Shown here piece after piece: positions 40,310-48,811 of a DNA stretch of 64,000 nucleotides; within the stretch, counting starts at the first letter, position 1, and every line of letters starts with the position of its first letter. The position numbers were made by a program, and so were the translations under genes. This DNA comes from Flavonifractor sp. An92 (lineage in GTDB: Bacteria > Bacillota > Clostridia > Oscillospirales > Oscillospiraceae): NCBI RefSeq assembly GCF_002159175.1, contig NZ_NFGZ01000006.1:1-64000 (forward strand). The letters run 5' to 3'. The notes beneath the pieces were generated by a model. It was not told the origin of the DNA. It made no database searches and worked only from the letters and a program-made list of their open reading frames with translations.

Positions 40310-41227
40310 TCATGCGCGGTCCGCTTCCAGCAGCGCGGCGATCTTATCCCGGTTCAGCGCCGTGCCGATGACCACCAGACGGCTCTCTTCCACGCCGGTC
40401 ACGGAGTGGAGCCACACCCGCCCCGGGGTATAGTCTACCTGATACCACATTCCATCAGCCCCCGGCAGGAACCCCTTGGCCCGGAGCACCCGGCCCAGCT
40501 CGGGGCCATCCAGCTCCGAGAGGAGGAGCTGCCACTCCCCTTCGTCCCGGGGCGTCTCCAGGTGGAGCGCCAGGGAGGTGAACACCGCACCGCCGTGGTG
40601 ATGATGGGTGTGCGCTGAATTGTGAGGCACGGTGCGGGCCCGGGCCTCTTCCAGCAGCAGCTGCACGTCCAGCTCCTCCCAGGGACAGGCGAAAATGGCC
40701 GCCCCCGGGTTCTCCTCCGCCAGGGAGGCGCACACCGCCCGGGCCTCCTCCGGGGAGATCAGGTCCAGCTTGCTGCACACCAGAGCGCCGGCATGGCGAA
40801 TCTGGTCCAAGTAGAAGGTGCCCATATCCTCCCGATAGGCCGGGTGCATCTCGGCATCCACCACGGTGATGGCGGCCACCGGCCCCAGCCCCCACTCCGG
40901 CGGGAGGTTCTGGCAGGTCCGCAGCAGGTCACCCATCCCCGCTACACCGGATGGCTCGATGAGCAGCCGCTCCGGCCGCTCGGTCTCGGCAAGCTCCCCG
41001 ATGGTTTTCTCAAAGGGTCCGGCCAGGGAGCAGCAGATACACCCGGACGCCAGCGTCCGAACGGCCAGCCCCGGGCGCTGGAGCACCAGATCGTCCACGC
41101 TGCACGTGCCGAATTCATTCTCCAGCAGGGCCGTCCGCGGCCCATCCGCTCCCATGTCCAGAATGTGCCGGATGAGGGTGGTCTTTCCCGCCCCCAAAAA
41201 TCCGGAAATCAGAAGGATCTCGCCCAT
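40310..41227 (-). CDS. G3E-family GTPase of the CobW/YjiA type (305 aa)
   Basis: Walker A ISGFLGAGKTTLIRHI, the metal-binding CxCC motif (ASGCICCSLAG), Walker B-like LLIEPSGVAG and the SKLD base-recognition motif are present. Between the domains is a His cluster (SAHTHHHHGG), then the CobW C-terminal domain (VLRAKGFLPGADGMWYQVDY). The family inserts or moves Zn, Co or Fe among metalloproteins. The His stretch and CxCC suggest zinc handling, but the client is unknown. The closest functional neighbour could be the CDF exporter 16 kb away; there is no operon link. Confidence 0.85.
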   Translation of the reverse strand: MGEILLISGFLGAGKTTLIRHILDMGADGPRTALLENEFGTCSVDDLVLQRPGLAVRTLASGCICCSLAGPFEKTIGELAETERPERLLIEPSGVAGMGDLLRTCQNLPPEWGLGPVAAITVVDAEMHPAYREDMGTFYLDQIRHAGALVCSKLDLISPEEARAVCASLAEENPGAAIFACPWEELDVQLLLEEARARTVPHNSAHTHHHHGGAVFTSLALHLETPRDEGEWQLLLSELDGPELGRVLRAKGFLPGADGMWYQVDYTPGRVWLHSVTGVEESRLVVIGTALNRDKIAALLEADRA

Positions 41228-41365
41228 CGGCTCTCCCCCGCTCTCTTTCGATATGGTCCGTATTCCAATACGGCTCAGCTCCTAATTTTTCAGTATACCG
41301 GTACCGCTCCGCTTTGTCCAATTCCTTTCTGAAATAGGGCGGTTCTCCTTTATTGAAAAGAGGGA

Positions 41366-41410
41366 CAAAACACACCGCCCCCGAAAGCCGAAGCTCTCGG
41401 GGGCGGTGTG
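41366..41410 (-). terminator. Terminator of the BCCT gene
   Basis: An 18-bp stem CACACCGCCCCCGAGAGC / GCTTTCGGGGGCGGTGTG (one mismatch) on the minus strand, followed by TTTTG. Confidence 0.8.
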
Positions 41411-41433
41411 CCACTAGAATAAAAGAGAAGGAA

Positions 41434-42951
41434 TCAGTTCTTCCGAACAGCGGGGTCCTGGCTCATCACCTTGACGATGGAGACCATGGTGAAGATCAGG
41501 ATGAAGGCGAAGGGGAACGCCGAGACGATGGACATGGTCTGCAGCATGTTCAGGCCGCGTCCCTCGGCGGTGCAGAGCATCAGCACCAGAGCCAGAGCCG
41601 CCTGCAGCACGCCCCAGATGAACTTGCGGCTGTTGGAGGGGTTCAGGTCGCCCTCGGAGCTGAGCATGCCCAGCACGTAAGTGGCGGAGTTGGCGGAGGT
41701 GATGAAGAAGGTGCACAGCAGCACCACCACGATGACGGACAGGATGGTGGTCAGCGGATAGTGCTCCAGCACGGAGAACAGAGCGGTGGAAGTGTTGGAA
41801 GCGATCTCGGCAGCGGCCTCGACGCCGACCTTCTCGCCCACATTGATGCCCATGGTGCCGAAGATGGCGAACCACACGAAGGAGGCGCCGGCAGGCAGGA
41901 GCAGAACGCCAGCCACAAACTCCTTGATGGTGCGGCCCTTGGAGATGCGGGCGATGAACAGGCCGGAGAAGGGAGCCCAGGCGATCCACCAGGCCCAGTA
42001 GAACACGGTCCAGGCGCTGTACCAGCTGGGATTCTCGGAGAAGGCGCCCACGGCCATGGCGCTGGAGGGCAGGCTCTGGACGTAGTTACCGGTGCCCTCC
42101 ACCAGGTTGCAGAGGATGTCCACGGTGGGGCCGATGGCCAGGCAGATCAGCATCAGCAGACCAGCTACCACCACGTTCATGTCACAGACCTTCTTGATGC
42201 CCTTATCCACACCGGCCACAGCGGTCCAGATGTAGATGACGGTGATGACGGCCACGATAACGAACACGGCCACCTTGTTCTCGGGCACGCCAAAGACCTT
42301 GTTCAGGCCGGAGTTGATCTGCATGGCGCCCAGGCCCAGGGAGGTGGCGATGCCGCCGGCGGTGGCAAAGATGGCCAGGATGTCGATCAGCTTGCCCACA
42401 GGGCCATTGACGCCCTTCTCACCCAGCAGCGGGGTGAACACGGAGCTGACCAGGCCGGGCTTGCCCTTGCGGAACTGGAAGTAAGCCATGCCCAGGCCCA
42501 GCACGCAGTAGCCGGCCCAGGGGTGGAGGCCCCAGTGGAGGAAGGCCTTCTGGAAGGCGAAGCTGGCAGCCTCGGCGCTGCCGGGGACGGCGTCGGGAGG
42601 CGCCACCCAGAAGTTCATGGGCTCCGCCACGCCCCAGAACACCAGACCGATGCCCATGCCGGCGGAGAAGAGCATACCGAACCAAGAGACGTTGCTGTAT
42701 TCCGGCCGGGAGTCGTCGGGACCCAGGCGGATGTTCTTGAACTTGCTGAAGAAGCCGATCCAAATGGCAAAGACCACGAAGCTGGTCATGGCCAGCATGT
42801 AGAACCAGGAGAAGTTGCCGCCCAGGAAGCTGAACGCGGCGTTGGCCGCCGCCTCAAAGGTGCTGCCCGAGACCACGGCCCACAACACCAGGGCAGTGGT
42901 GATGATGACGGAAATGATGTAGGTGGTGTTCCTAGAATTTTGCTTGTTCAT
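41434..42951 (-). CDS. BCCT-family betaine/choline/carnitine transporter (505 aa)
   Basis: Twelve hydrophobic segments and BCCT family motifs are present, notably GMGIGLVFWGVAEPMNFWV, WGLHPWAGYCVLGLGMAYFQ and the Trp-rich FYWAWWIAWAPFSGLFIARI (quaternary amine box and conserved WW...P). The family imports glycine betaine and related compounds with Na+ or by antiport. It lies downstream of the reductase genes for such a substrate, with a terminator between but the same orientation. It probably feeds the reductase with betaine, which then yields trimethylamine and acetyl phosphate. Confidence 0.9.
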   Translation of the reverse strand: MNKQNSRNTTYIISVIITTALVLWAVVSGSTFEAAANAAFSFLGGNFSWFYMLAMTSFVVFAIWIGFFSKFKNIRLGPDDSRPEYSNVSWFGMLFSAGMGIGLVFWGVAEPMNFWVAPPDAVPGSAEAASFAFQKAFLHWGLHPWAGYCVLGLGMAYFQFRKGKPGLVSSVFTPLLGEKGVNGPVGKLIDILAIFATAGGIATSLGLGAMQINSGLNKVFGVPENKVAVFVIVAVITVIYIWTAVAGVDKGIKKVCDMNVVVAGLLMLICLAIGPTVDILCNLVEGTGNYVQSLPSSAMAVGAFSENPSWYSAWTVFYWAWWIAWAPFSGLFIARISKGRTIKEFVAGVLLLPAGASFVWFAIFGTMGINVGEKVGVEAAAEIASNTSTALFSVLEHYPLTTILSVIVVVLLCTFFITSANSATYVLGMLSSEGDLNPSNSRKFIWGVLQAALALVLMLCTAEGRGLNMLQTMSIVSAFPFAFILIFTMVSIVKVMSQDPAVRKN

Positions 42952-42986
42952 ACGCTACCCCCTCACAAATTTTAACCATGATTACT

Positions 42987-43024
42987 CAAAAAGCGGCGGC
43001 TGGGAATCCCAGCCGCCGCTTTTG
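42987..43024 (-). terminator. Hairpin between reductase and BCCT genes
   Basis: AAAAGCGGCGGCTGGGA / TCCCAGCCGCCGCTTTT stem with T-run on the minus strand. It should separate or attenuate transcription into the BCCT gene. Confidence 0.8.
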
Positions 43025-43071
43025 ATCCAGTTACGCCGCGCCTCCCAGCCGGGAACAGGGCGCGCCGCCGA

Positions 43072-44388
43072 TCAGTTTTTCACCTTGAACACCGTCTGCT
43101 CGGTGATGTCGGTGGCCAGGGCGTCCAGAGCCACACCCACACGGTAGTAGCGCAGCTTCCACTGCTCTTCCTTGGAGGTGTTGGGATCGCCCAGAGGATA
43201 GGGGATGGAGATGGTGGGGACCATACGGTTGGCGCCCACGGTAGAGGCCACGGGGATCAGGTTGCACATCTGGACAATGGTAAAGCCAGCGCGCTCGAAC
43301 TCTTTCACCATCGTTGCACCGCAACGAGTGCAGGTGCCTCACGTGGAGCCCATGATGATGGCGTCGACCTTGTCCTGCTTGAGGAGCGGGATGATCTCCT
43401 TGGCCATCCGGCGGGCCTCAGCCTCGGTGGTGCCGGTACCCACGGTGGAGTAGAAGTAGGGATGCAGGGAGCCGAACTTGCCCTCCTTCTCATAGGCGCG
43501 CATGGCGTCCAGAGGCACGATGACGTTGGGGTCGGCGTTGGCGGCAGCGGGGTCGAAGCCGGCGTGGATGGTCTTGAACACACCGCTCTCCAGGCGATCC
43601 ATGCCGGAGATGTCGTAGCGTCCCCAGCGGGTGGCGGAGGCGGACTGGATGTGGTCGGGGTTGTCCACGGGGACGATGCCGCCGGTGGTGCACAGGGCGA
43701 TGCGGGCCTTGCTCAGGTCCTTAATGGCGGGGGCGATGGGCACCAGATCCTTGGCGGGGATGACCAGCTCGGTCTGATAGGGCTCACCATTCAGCTTCTT
43801 GATGAGCATCTCCACGCCGCGGCGGGCCGCAGTCTTGCCGTCGGCCAGCCACGCCTGATGGCGCACGCCGCGGGGGAAGAACTTCTCAGCGACCGCGCCG
43901 GTGTGGGGCTGACCGGTCAGGTCCTTGTTGATGTAGTCGGCGATGAGCTGCACGTCGCCCTTCATCTTGGCCGCGGACTTGCCGCCGATGAAGATGGGCA
44001 TCTCCTTGTGGAACATCTCCACGCCGGGGTTCTCCACGTGCATGGAGGTGAGCACCGGCACACCGTACTTCTCGTGGACAGCCTTACAGATGGTGCCGCA
44101 GGCGAAGCCGTAGCGGCCAGCCTGGAAGGCGGGGCCAGCCACGAAGAGGTCGAACTCCTTGTCGGCCAGGAAGCCCAGGATGGTCTCCACCGCCTCGTCG
44201 GTCTTGGAGCCCATGAAGTTATCGCCGCAGACGATGGTGTGGGTCACCTCGCCGCCGTTGGCCTTCACCATGGCGTTGAGGGCCACGGCGGGACCGATGA
44301 GCTCGGCCTTGATGAAGGGGGCCTGGTCCGCCTGATCCTCGCCGCCGATGCCGGCAAAGAACTGGTTGATGTAGTGGATGATTTTCAT
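43072..44388 (-). CDS. grdH: Selenoprotein substrate-specific subunit of betaine/sarcosine/glycine reductase (GrdB/F/H family), 438 aa with UGA-encoded Sec350
   Basis: The frame is interrupted by one TGA (43339-43341) read as selenocysteine: IIMGST-U-GTCTRCG. After it the frame continues with strong family sequence (GFTIVQMCNLIPVASTVG, NRMVPTISIPYPLGD) to the true stop. Sec at residue 350 matches the known GrdB position. This subunit activates the substrate and passes the carboxymethyl group to selenoprotein A. Glycine, sarcosine and betaine versions cannot be separated by eye; the BCCT neighbour favours betaine (GrdH). Its partner GrdI-like gene lies 18 bases upstream in the same operon. Selenoprotein A, GrdC/D and thioredoxin genes are not in this window. 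Confidence 0.88.
43316..43337 (-). promoter_or_regulatory. Candidate bacterial SECIS hairpin after the Sec codon
   Basis: Starting two bases after the UGA, GCACC-U-GCA / UGC-GGUGC forms an 8-bp stem with one bulged U and loop CUCGU that includes GU. Bulged U plus GU in the loop are features of bacterial SECIS elements read by SelB. The distance to UGA is shorter than in E. coli, so this is a candidate only. Confidence 0.5.
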
Positions 44389-44406
44389 GTGCGTTCCCCT
44401 CCTTCG

Positions 44407-45729
44407 TTAAAATTCAAGCATGGTCTTGGGGGACCAGCCGGCGATCTGATCGCCGCAGAACATGGAGTTGTTCTCCATGATGATGGAGCCGTCGGGACGG
44501 ACAGAGGGCCCGAGGATCTCGTCGCCGGCCCATCCGCCGGACAGGCCGTCGCGGGCCAGGGCCTGCAGCTCGCCGATGACGGTGGCGCAGGGGGGCAGCT
44601 CGATGAGCTCGGAGACGTTGCCGGTGGAGACCAGGGCGTTGCACTTCTCGTCCAGGGTCACCAGGGGCTGAGAGCGGCCGTCACGGCCGGTGCACTCGTT
44701 GGAGATGCCGACCACCTTGACGCCCACGTCCTCCAGGGCCACGATGCAGCGGACGTAGTCGGCGTCGGGGTTGCCGTAGCCTTCCTCGGTGACGATGGCG
44801 CCGTCGGCGCCCAGGTTGAGCGCCATGTTGGACACCATAACGGCGGCGCGCTCCTTCTGGTCCAGGGCCACGTTCAGGTTGGACATGATGACGCCGATGA
44901 AGTTGAAGGACTTGCCGTCCTCGGCCATCAGCTCGCGGATGGTGGGGAAGTTCTGGAAGTCGTAAGTGCACCACTTGGAGGAGCAGGGCATGAAGGAGCC
45001 GGAGATGATGGCGCCGTCCAGCACCTCGGTGGGGCTGACGAAGGAAGGCAGGTACTTGTTCATGTCCCAGCCGTACAGCAGGTCGTTGTAGCCCAGCTCT
45101 TCCATCTGGGACTGGGGCTGCATGACCAGCACCACGTTGGGCAGGCCGTTCTTCTCCCGCTGGGTGACGGGGGTGAAGTCGAACTCCTCCACGTCCTCGG
45201 GCTCCAGGTCCTTCACGGCCTGGCCGATGTACTCCGCCAGACGGTGAGCGGCCCAGCGGATGGCGTGGTTCTTCTTCTGCTGCTCGTAGCGCTCGAACTC
45301 CTCATCGGTGTCCATGACCATGCACACGTTGATGAGCTTGGAGAAGAGGGTGTACTTGGCGCCCTCGCCGCCCATGTCGATGAGGCCGTCGCCGAAGGAG
45401 CCCCAGTGCTTGCCCACGGCCAGCACGCTGCAGCCCTTCAGGGCGTGGACACGGCCCTGACCGGCGGGGCAGACCTCACCGGTGACGCCGGGGAACACGC
45501 TGCGGCCGTCAGGACGGACGCGGGGCTCCACGGCCTCCTTCACGGGGCAGATGCGGGTGTCGTCGCCGGGACGGGCGATGACCAGGTCCAGGTCGGTGAT
45601 GTGCTCATCTTCCGCGCGCAGGTAGGCGATGGCCGCCTCCTTGTCGATGGTCAGCAGACCATTGCGGAATGCTGTCTCCGAGCCGAATTGGACGTCGGTG
45701 ACATGGAAATTGCCGATCTCCAGTTTCAT
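44407..45729 (-). CDS. grdI: Pyruvoyl-type precursor subunit of betaine/sarcosine/glycine reductase (GrdE/G/I family), 440 aa
   Basis: The N-terminus MKLEIGNFHVTDVQFGSET, VFPGVTGEVCPAGQGRVHAL and ILGPSVRPDGSIIMENNSM are conserved in this family. The precursor is normally cleaved before a Cys near residue 240-255 to leave a pyruvoyl group that binds the amine; here the candidate area is ISGSFMPCSSKWCTYDF, with Cys at about 249 and 254, and I cannot tell which is used. The start is the ATG with GGAAGGAAG upstream, not the TTG two codons before. First gene of the operon; betaine specificity is inferred from the BCCT transporter. Confidence 0.87.
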   Translation of the reverse strand: MKLEIGNFHVTDVQFGSETAFRNGLLTIDKEAAIAYLRAEDEHITDLDLVIARPGDDTRICPVKEAVEPRVRPDGRSVFPGVTGEVCPAGQGRVHALKGCSVLAVGKHWGSFGDGLIDMGGEGAKYTLFSKLINVCMVMDTDEEFERYEQQKKNHAIRWAAHRLAEYIGQAVKDLEPEDVEEFDFTPVTQREKNGLPNVVLVMQPQSQMEELGYNDLLYGWDMNKYLPSFVSPTEVLDGAIISGSFMPCSSKWCTYDFQNFPTIRELMAEDGKSFNFIGVIMSNLNVALDQKERAAVMVSNMALNLGADGAIVTEEGYGNPDADYVRCIVALEDVGVKVVGISNECTGRDGRSQPLVTLDEKCNALVSTGNVSELIELPPCATVIGELQALARDGLSGGWAGDEILGPSVRPDGSIIMENNSMFCGDQIAGWSPKTMLEF

Positions 45730-45759
45730 AAGCAAACTTCCTTCCTTTCCGGTATGATG

Positions 45760-45783
45760 TGAATTTCACGGTTGCGAAATTCA
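45760..45783. promoter_or_regulatory. Inverted repeat in the grd leader
   Basis: TGAATTTC-N8-GAAATTCA, 8-bp perfect arms, between the promoter and the first grd gene. It may be a second regulator site or a leader hairpin. Confidence 0.45.
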
Positions 45784-45794
45784 TGTCGCGGTTT

Positions 45795-45837
45795 ATTCTT
45801 CGAACATGATTCTATTATCACGTTCGAAGAATGTCAA
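45795..45837 (-). promoter_or_regulatory. grd promoter with TetR-type operator
   Basis: On the minus strand TTGACA, 17-base spacer and TAGAAT drive the reductase operon. A perfect 11-bp inverted repeat, ATTCTTCGAAC-N16-GTTCGAAGAAT (45795-45832), places one arm in the spacer up to the -35 box and one arm just after the -10 box. The divergent TetR protein is the likely binder. Confidence 0.7.
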
Positions 45838-45908
45838 GGAAATTTTATCGAAAATCCGGCATAAACGGCGGCTGTTTTCGTCACCATTGTCTATTTTGTA
45901 CAAATCGG

Positions 45909-45937
45909 TTGACGTTTTCCCAAAATTAGGGTAAAAT
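45909..45937 (+). promoter_or_regulatory. Promoter of the TetR gene
   Basis: TTGACG, 17-base spacer, TAAAAT, 45 bases before the start codon. Confidence 0.6.
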
Positions 45938-45981
45938 ATAATAAAATCGCGATAAGAAAACGCCTGGAGAGGAGTGAGAGC

Positions 45982-46638
45982 ATGGCGCGGCACCCGTATA
46001 GTCCCGAAGAACGCAAGCAAATTTTCGCACGTTTCATCACGGCAGCGAACCAGATCATGGAAGAAAAGGGTGTCAACGCCGTCACTATCCGCCAGGTGGC
46101 CGAGCTGGCCGGGTTTAAGAGCTCCACGCTTTATCACTACTTCAGCGACCAGGATCACCTGATCATGTACGCCTCCATGAAGTATTTCCAGGAGTACAAC
46201 CACCGCCTGGCGGTGTATATCACCGAGCTGCGGGACCCCTATCTCCGCTTCCGCGCCACCTGGGAGTTCTTCTGCGACTCGGCTTTTCGGCATCCGGACG
46301 CCTTCTACCGCCTCTTTTTCGGCCGATACCGGGACGATCTGGAAGAGATCATCCGGGTCTACTACGAAATTTTCCCCGATGAGCTCCAGGACACCGACCC
46401 CATCGTCCAGGACATGCTCCAGCACGGCTCCATCCTTCAGCGAAACATGAGCATCATGAAGCCCCTGGTGGAGTGCGGCATGGTCCCCGCCGGACAGGTG
46501 GAAGTCTGGAACGAGATCATCGTCCACTGCTTCCAGGTCCTGCTGGAGGAAAAGATGCGCTACGGCGATGAGGTGGACAGCACCGCCCTCATCGAGCGCC
46601 ACCAGTGTTACATCAGCGCGCTGATGGAACGGGAATAA
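45982..46638 (+). CDS. TetR-family regulator (218 aa) of the reductase operon
   Basis: The N-terminal helix-turn-helix (residues 10-55) reads ARFITAANQIMEEKGVNAVT, IRQVAELAGFKSSTLYHYFS, DQDHLIMYAS, a clean TetR/AcrR match. The remaining 160 residues are the ligand-binding helical domain. It is divergent from the reductase genes, and an 11-bp inverted repeat overlaps their promoter. A half copy of that site lies in the promoter of the DUF3841-like gene pair, so it may regulate both. The ligand could be betaine or a product; that is inference. GAGAGGAGTGAG precedes the ATG. Confidence 0.88.
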   Translation: MARHPYSPEERKQIFARFITAANQIMEEKGVNAVTIRQVAELAGFKSSTLYHYFSDQDHLIMYASMKYFQEYNHRLAVYITELRDPYLRFRATWEFFCDSAFRHPDAFYRLFFGRYRDDLEEIIRVYYEIFPDELQDTDPIVQDMLQHGSILQRNMSIMKPLVECGMVPAGQVEVWNEIIVHCFQVLLEEKMRYGDEVDSTALIERHQCYISALMERE

Positions 46639-46680
46639 AAAACACCCTGCCGGGTCAAAACCCGGCAGGGTGTTTTTTTC
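46638..46680. terminator. Bidirectional terminator after TetR gene
   Basis: AAAAAACACCCTGCCGGGT and ACCCGGCAGGGTGTTTTTT form a long stem with A and T flanks. Confidence 0.85.
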
Positions 46681-46703
46681 GCACTATGCAGCTTTTTTCG
46701 CAC

Positions 46704-47255
46704 TCAGGAGCAGCGCTCCACCCACTCCCGCCGCAGCTCCCACACGGCGGCCTGGGCATAGCCCTCCTCCGGCGGGTCGAAGAGCCCCTTCCAGCTCTCC
46801 TCCACCCGGCGGCGCAGCTGGGGGTAGAACGGAGTACGGAATAAGTCCAGGGGGTCTTTCACGCCCTGGCGCTCCAGCTCCCGGTCAAAGGCGGCTCTGT
46901 CCTCCTCGCTCCGGGGCAGGTAGGACAGGTTCAGCACCGCGTTCCACCGCCGGGCGTCGAAGAGGAGGACCTGCTCCTCCGGCACGGTGAGGCGCAGCAG
47001 GGCGCAGTCCCCCTCCAGCCCCACCCAGCGCGGGTCGGGCCAGCACCACACCGGGGACTCGGCCCCCTCCGGCGGCGGGAGGATCGAACGGGCCTGTCGG
47101 ACGAAGAAGCCGTAGGCGGCCGAGAAATTCCAGCCGCTCCGGCCGTATTTCTGCTCCACAAAGGCCCGGCGCACCCGGTAGATCCCCTCCCGCTCCAGGG
47201 TCTCCAGGACGATGGGGCTCTGGGCGGTCCAGAGCGTCATGGTCGCTCCGCTCAT
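46704..47255 (-). CDS. DUF3841-like protein, second of a tandem pair (183 aa)
   Basis: The protein starts MSGATMTLWTAQSPIVLETL, has a Trp-rich middle (ESPVWCWPDPRWVGLEGD) and a common closing block (WKGLFDPPEEGYAQAAVWEL). The LWT...Q start, the Y-rich centre and the VWCWPDP turn resemble the DUF3841 family of unknown function. It is a diverged paralogue of the upstream gene (shared VWTRQ/LWTAQ start, LLITDMERW/LLFDARRW, SWDRLF/SWKGLF). The ATG overlaps the upstream TGA (ATGA), which favours this start over an earlier one. No signal peptide. Function unknown. Confidence 0.72.
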   Translation of the reverse strand: MSGATMTLWTAQSPIVLETLEREGIYRVRRAFVEQKYGRSGWNFSAAYGFFVRQARSILPPPEGAESPVWCWPDPRWVGLEGDCALLRLTVPEEQVLLFDARRWNAVLNLSYLPRSEEDRAAFDRELERQGVKDPLDLFRTPFYPQLRRRVEESWKGLFDPPEEGYAQAAVWELRREWVERCS

Positions 47256-47824
47256 CCCCAGACCACCTCCCGCAGCCACTCATGCTTCAGCTCCCACAGC
47301 GTGGCCTGGGCCATATCCCCCGGCCGGGGCGGGCAAGTGAAGAGCCGGTCCCAGCTCTTGATGATCTTGCTCCGGAGCAGGGGGTAGAAATTCCCTTTGT
47401 CCGAGTCGATGAGGGCCCCCTCGCTGGCGATGCCGTAGCGCTCCAGCTCGGCATTGTGACGCTTCTCGTCCTCCGCGTCCAGCGGGATGTACCACTGGTT
47501 CACCCGATAGCCCCAGCGCTCCATATCGGTGATAAGCAGCGCGTCCTCCGGCACCGACAGCGTCAGCACCACCGTGCCCTCCACCGGCTGGAGCATGCTG
47601 TCCTGGCTCAGCGACACCCACACCGGGTACTGCGCGTCGGCGGGGCGGGGCACGTAGCGCTCCCCCGCCCTGGCATACCAGCGGTAGAGCTCCAGATAAA
47701 AGTCGGCCATATCCCCGTTTTTGGCCCGTATCGCCTCTTCCCGGGTGAGGTAGCGCCCGGTGCGCTCCAATTCCTCCAGCACGGCGGGGTGCTGGCGGGT
47801 CCAGACCGTTCTCTCCTGCGACAT
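47252..47824 (-). CDS. DUF3841-like protein, first of a tandem pair (190 aa)
   Basis: MSQERTVWTRQHPAVLEELE begins the protein, with QYPVWVSLSQDSMLQPVEGT and SWDRLFTCPPRPGDMAQATL later, matching its neighbour over the full length. It looks cytoplasmic and has no catalytic motif I recognise. It leads a two-gene operon from a promoter whose spacer carries the same 12-bp element as the grd promoter, so TetR control is possible. The AGAAAGGGTG site precedes the ATG. Confidence 0.72.
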   Translation of the reverse strand: MSQERTVWTRQHPAVLEELERTGRYLTREEAIRAKNGDMADFYLELYRWYARAGERYVPRPADAQYPVWVSLSQDSMLQPVEGTVVLTLSVPEDALLITDMERWGYRVNQWYIPLDAEDEKRHNAELERYGIASEGALIDSDKGNFYPLLRSKIIKSWDRLFTCPPRPGDMAQATLWELKHEWLREVVWG

Positions 47825-47871
47825 GCTTGTTCACCCTTTCTCACGGCCTTCTGCGGCCGTTCTTGAAAGGA

Positions 47872-47900
47872 ATTATAATATCACGTTCGATAAATAGCAA
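47872..47900 (-). promoter_or_regulatory. Promoter of DUF3841-like pair with half TetR-site
   Basis: On the minus strand TTGCTA, 17-base spacer, TATAAT. The spacer contains TCGAACGTGATA at exactly the position it has in the grd promoter spacer, a half-site of the inverted repeat there. Confidence 0.6.
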
Positions 47901-47911
47901 GAGGCCCCTGC

Positions 47912-48811
47912 TTACGCCTCCGTCCGCGTCACTGCCCGCAGGAGCAGGGTCTCCCCCTCCTCCAGCGTCAGGGTGATGGTGGGCCCGTCCTCCTCCCGGA
48001 GGACCGCCTCATAGACCCCCGGCTCCAGACAGACAAGGGAATCCAGGGTGTACGGGCCGCCCGCGTCGCTGCTCACCCCTTCCGGGACATAGCCCTCCCC
48101 GGTGCGTGTAAAGTGCCCGGTGGTCTGGTGCTCATAGGTCAGCCCGGTACCGAAGAACCGGGTGAGGGCGGCATCCACCTGCTCCTCCGTCAGGACGCCG
48201 CCGCCGCTGATCCCCGCCTTGTAGAGCCAGTAGAGCACCTCTTCCCAGGAGGTGAATGTGCCGGTCTCGGGGTCGAATCCGGGTACGAACCGGAGTTCGT
48301 ACTGTGAAGCGACATAGACGAAGGTATCCCGCAGTTGAGCCGAGGGTTCCACCGGTCCCGGCTCCGGTTCAGGAAGGGCGGCCAGCGCCTCTCGTAACTC
48401 TTCCCAGCCGTCCGCGGCGGTGGTCACCGTCACGCCGTCCGCCGTGACATATTGGATCTTGTGAGGGGCCGGAGTGCTCACCTCTGCCGTCTCCGCCGGG
48501 CGGTGGGTCAGCCGCCACCCCACCGCCGCGCAGAGCACGCAGCACACCAGGACCGCCGGAAACACCACTGCTTTCTTCCCATACCTCCGCCGGCGGACCG
48601 GGGCGCCGCTGCCGCTCAGCGTGTTCAGATCGGTCCCCAAGGCCTGGGCGATGGCGCGCAGCATCTCCAGGTCGGGGAGGGTCTGGTCCCGCTCCCAGTT
48701 GGAGACCGCCTGGCGGGTGACCGAGAGGCGGTCGGCCAGGGCCTGCTGGGACAGTCCGGCCTCCCGGCGCAGCTGAGCCAGCCGTGTCCCAAAGGAATTG
48801 GCTTCCTTCAT
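47912..48811 (-). CDS. XRE-type HTH protein with one membrane helix and external domain (299 aa)
   Basis: Residues 8-62 are an XRE helix-turn-helix (RLAQLRREAGLSQQALADRL, SVTRQAVSNWERDQTLPDLE), residues 81-99 a membrane helix (AVVFPAVLVCCVLCAAVGWR), and 100-299 an extracytoplasmic domain with many prolines and a DGWEEL...PEPEPGPVEP stretch. This is the layout of membrane-bound XRE regulators common in Clostridia, which read a signal outside and act on DNA inside. The signal and target are unknown. GGGGGATC precedes the ATG. Confidence 0.8.
   Translation of the reverse strand: MKEANSFGTRLAQLRREAGLSQQALADRLSVTRQAVSNWERDQTLPDLEMLRAIAQALGTDLNTLSGSGAPVRRRRYGKKAVVFPAVLVCCVLCAAVGWRLTHRPAETAEVSTPAPHKIQYVTADGVTVTTAADGWEELREALAALPEPEPGPVEPSAQLRDTFVYVASQYELRFVPGFDPETGTFTSWEEVLYWLYKAGISGGGVLTEEQVDAALTRFFGTGLTYEHQTTGHFTRTGEGYVPEGVSSDAGGPYTLDSLVCLEPGVYEAVLREEDGPTITLTLEEGETLLLRAVTRTEA

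Noticed and set aside
41366-41410. Possible riboswitch or regulatory RNA between the GTPase and BCCT genes
   Set aside because: It is a simple long stem with a T-run at the 3' end of the BCCT gene; no further conserved fold is visible.
43339-43341. A premature stop making the reductase subunit a pseudogene
   Set aside because: The stop is TGA at the exact selenocysteine position, the frame continues with conserved residues, and a hairpin follows; selenocysteine is the better reading.
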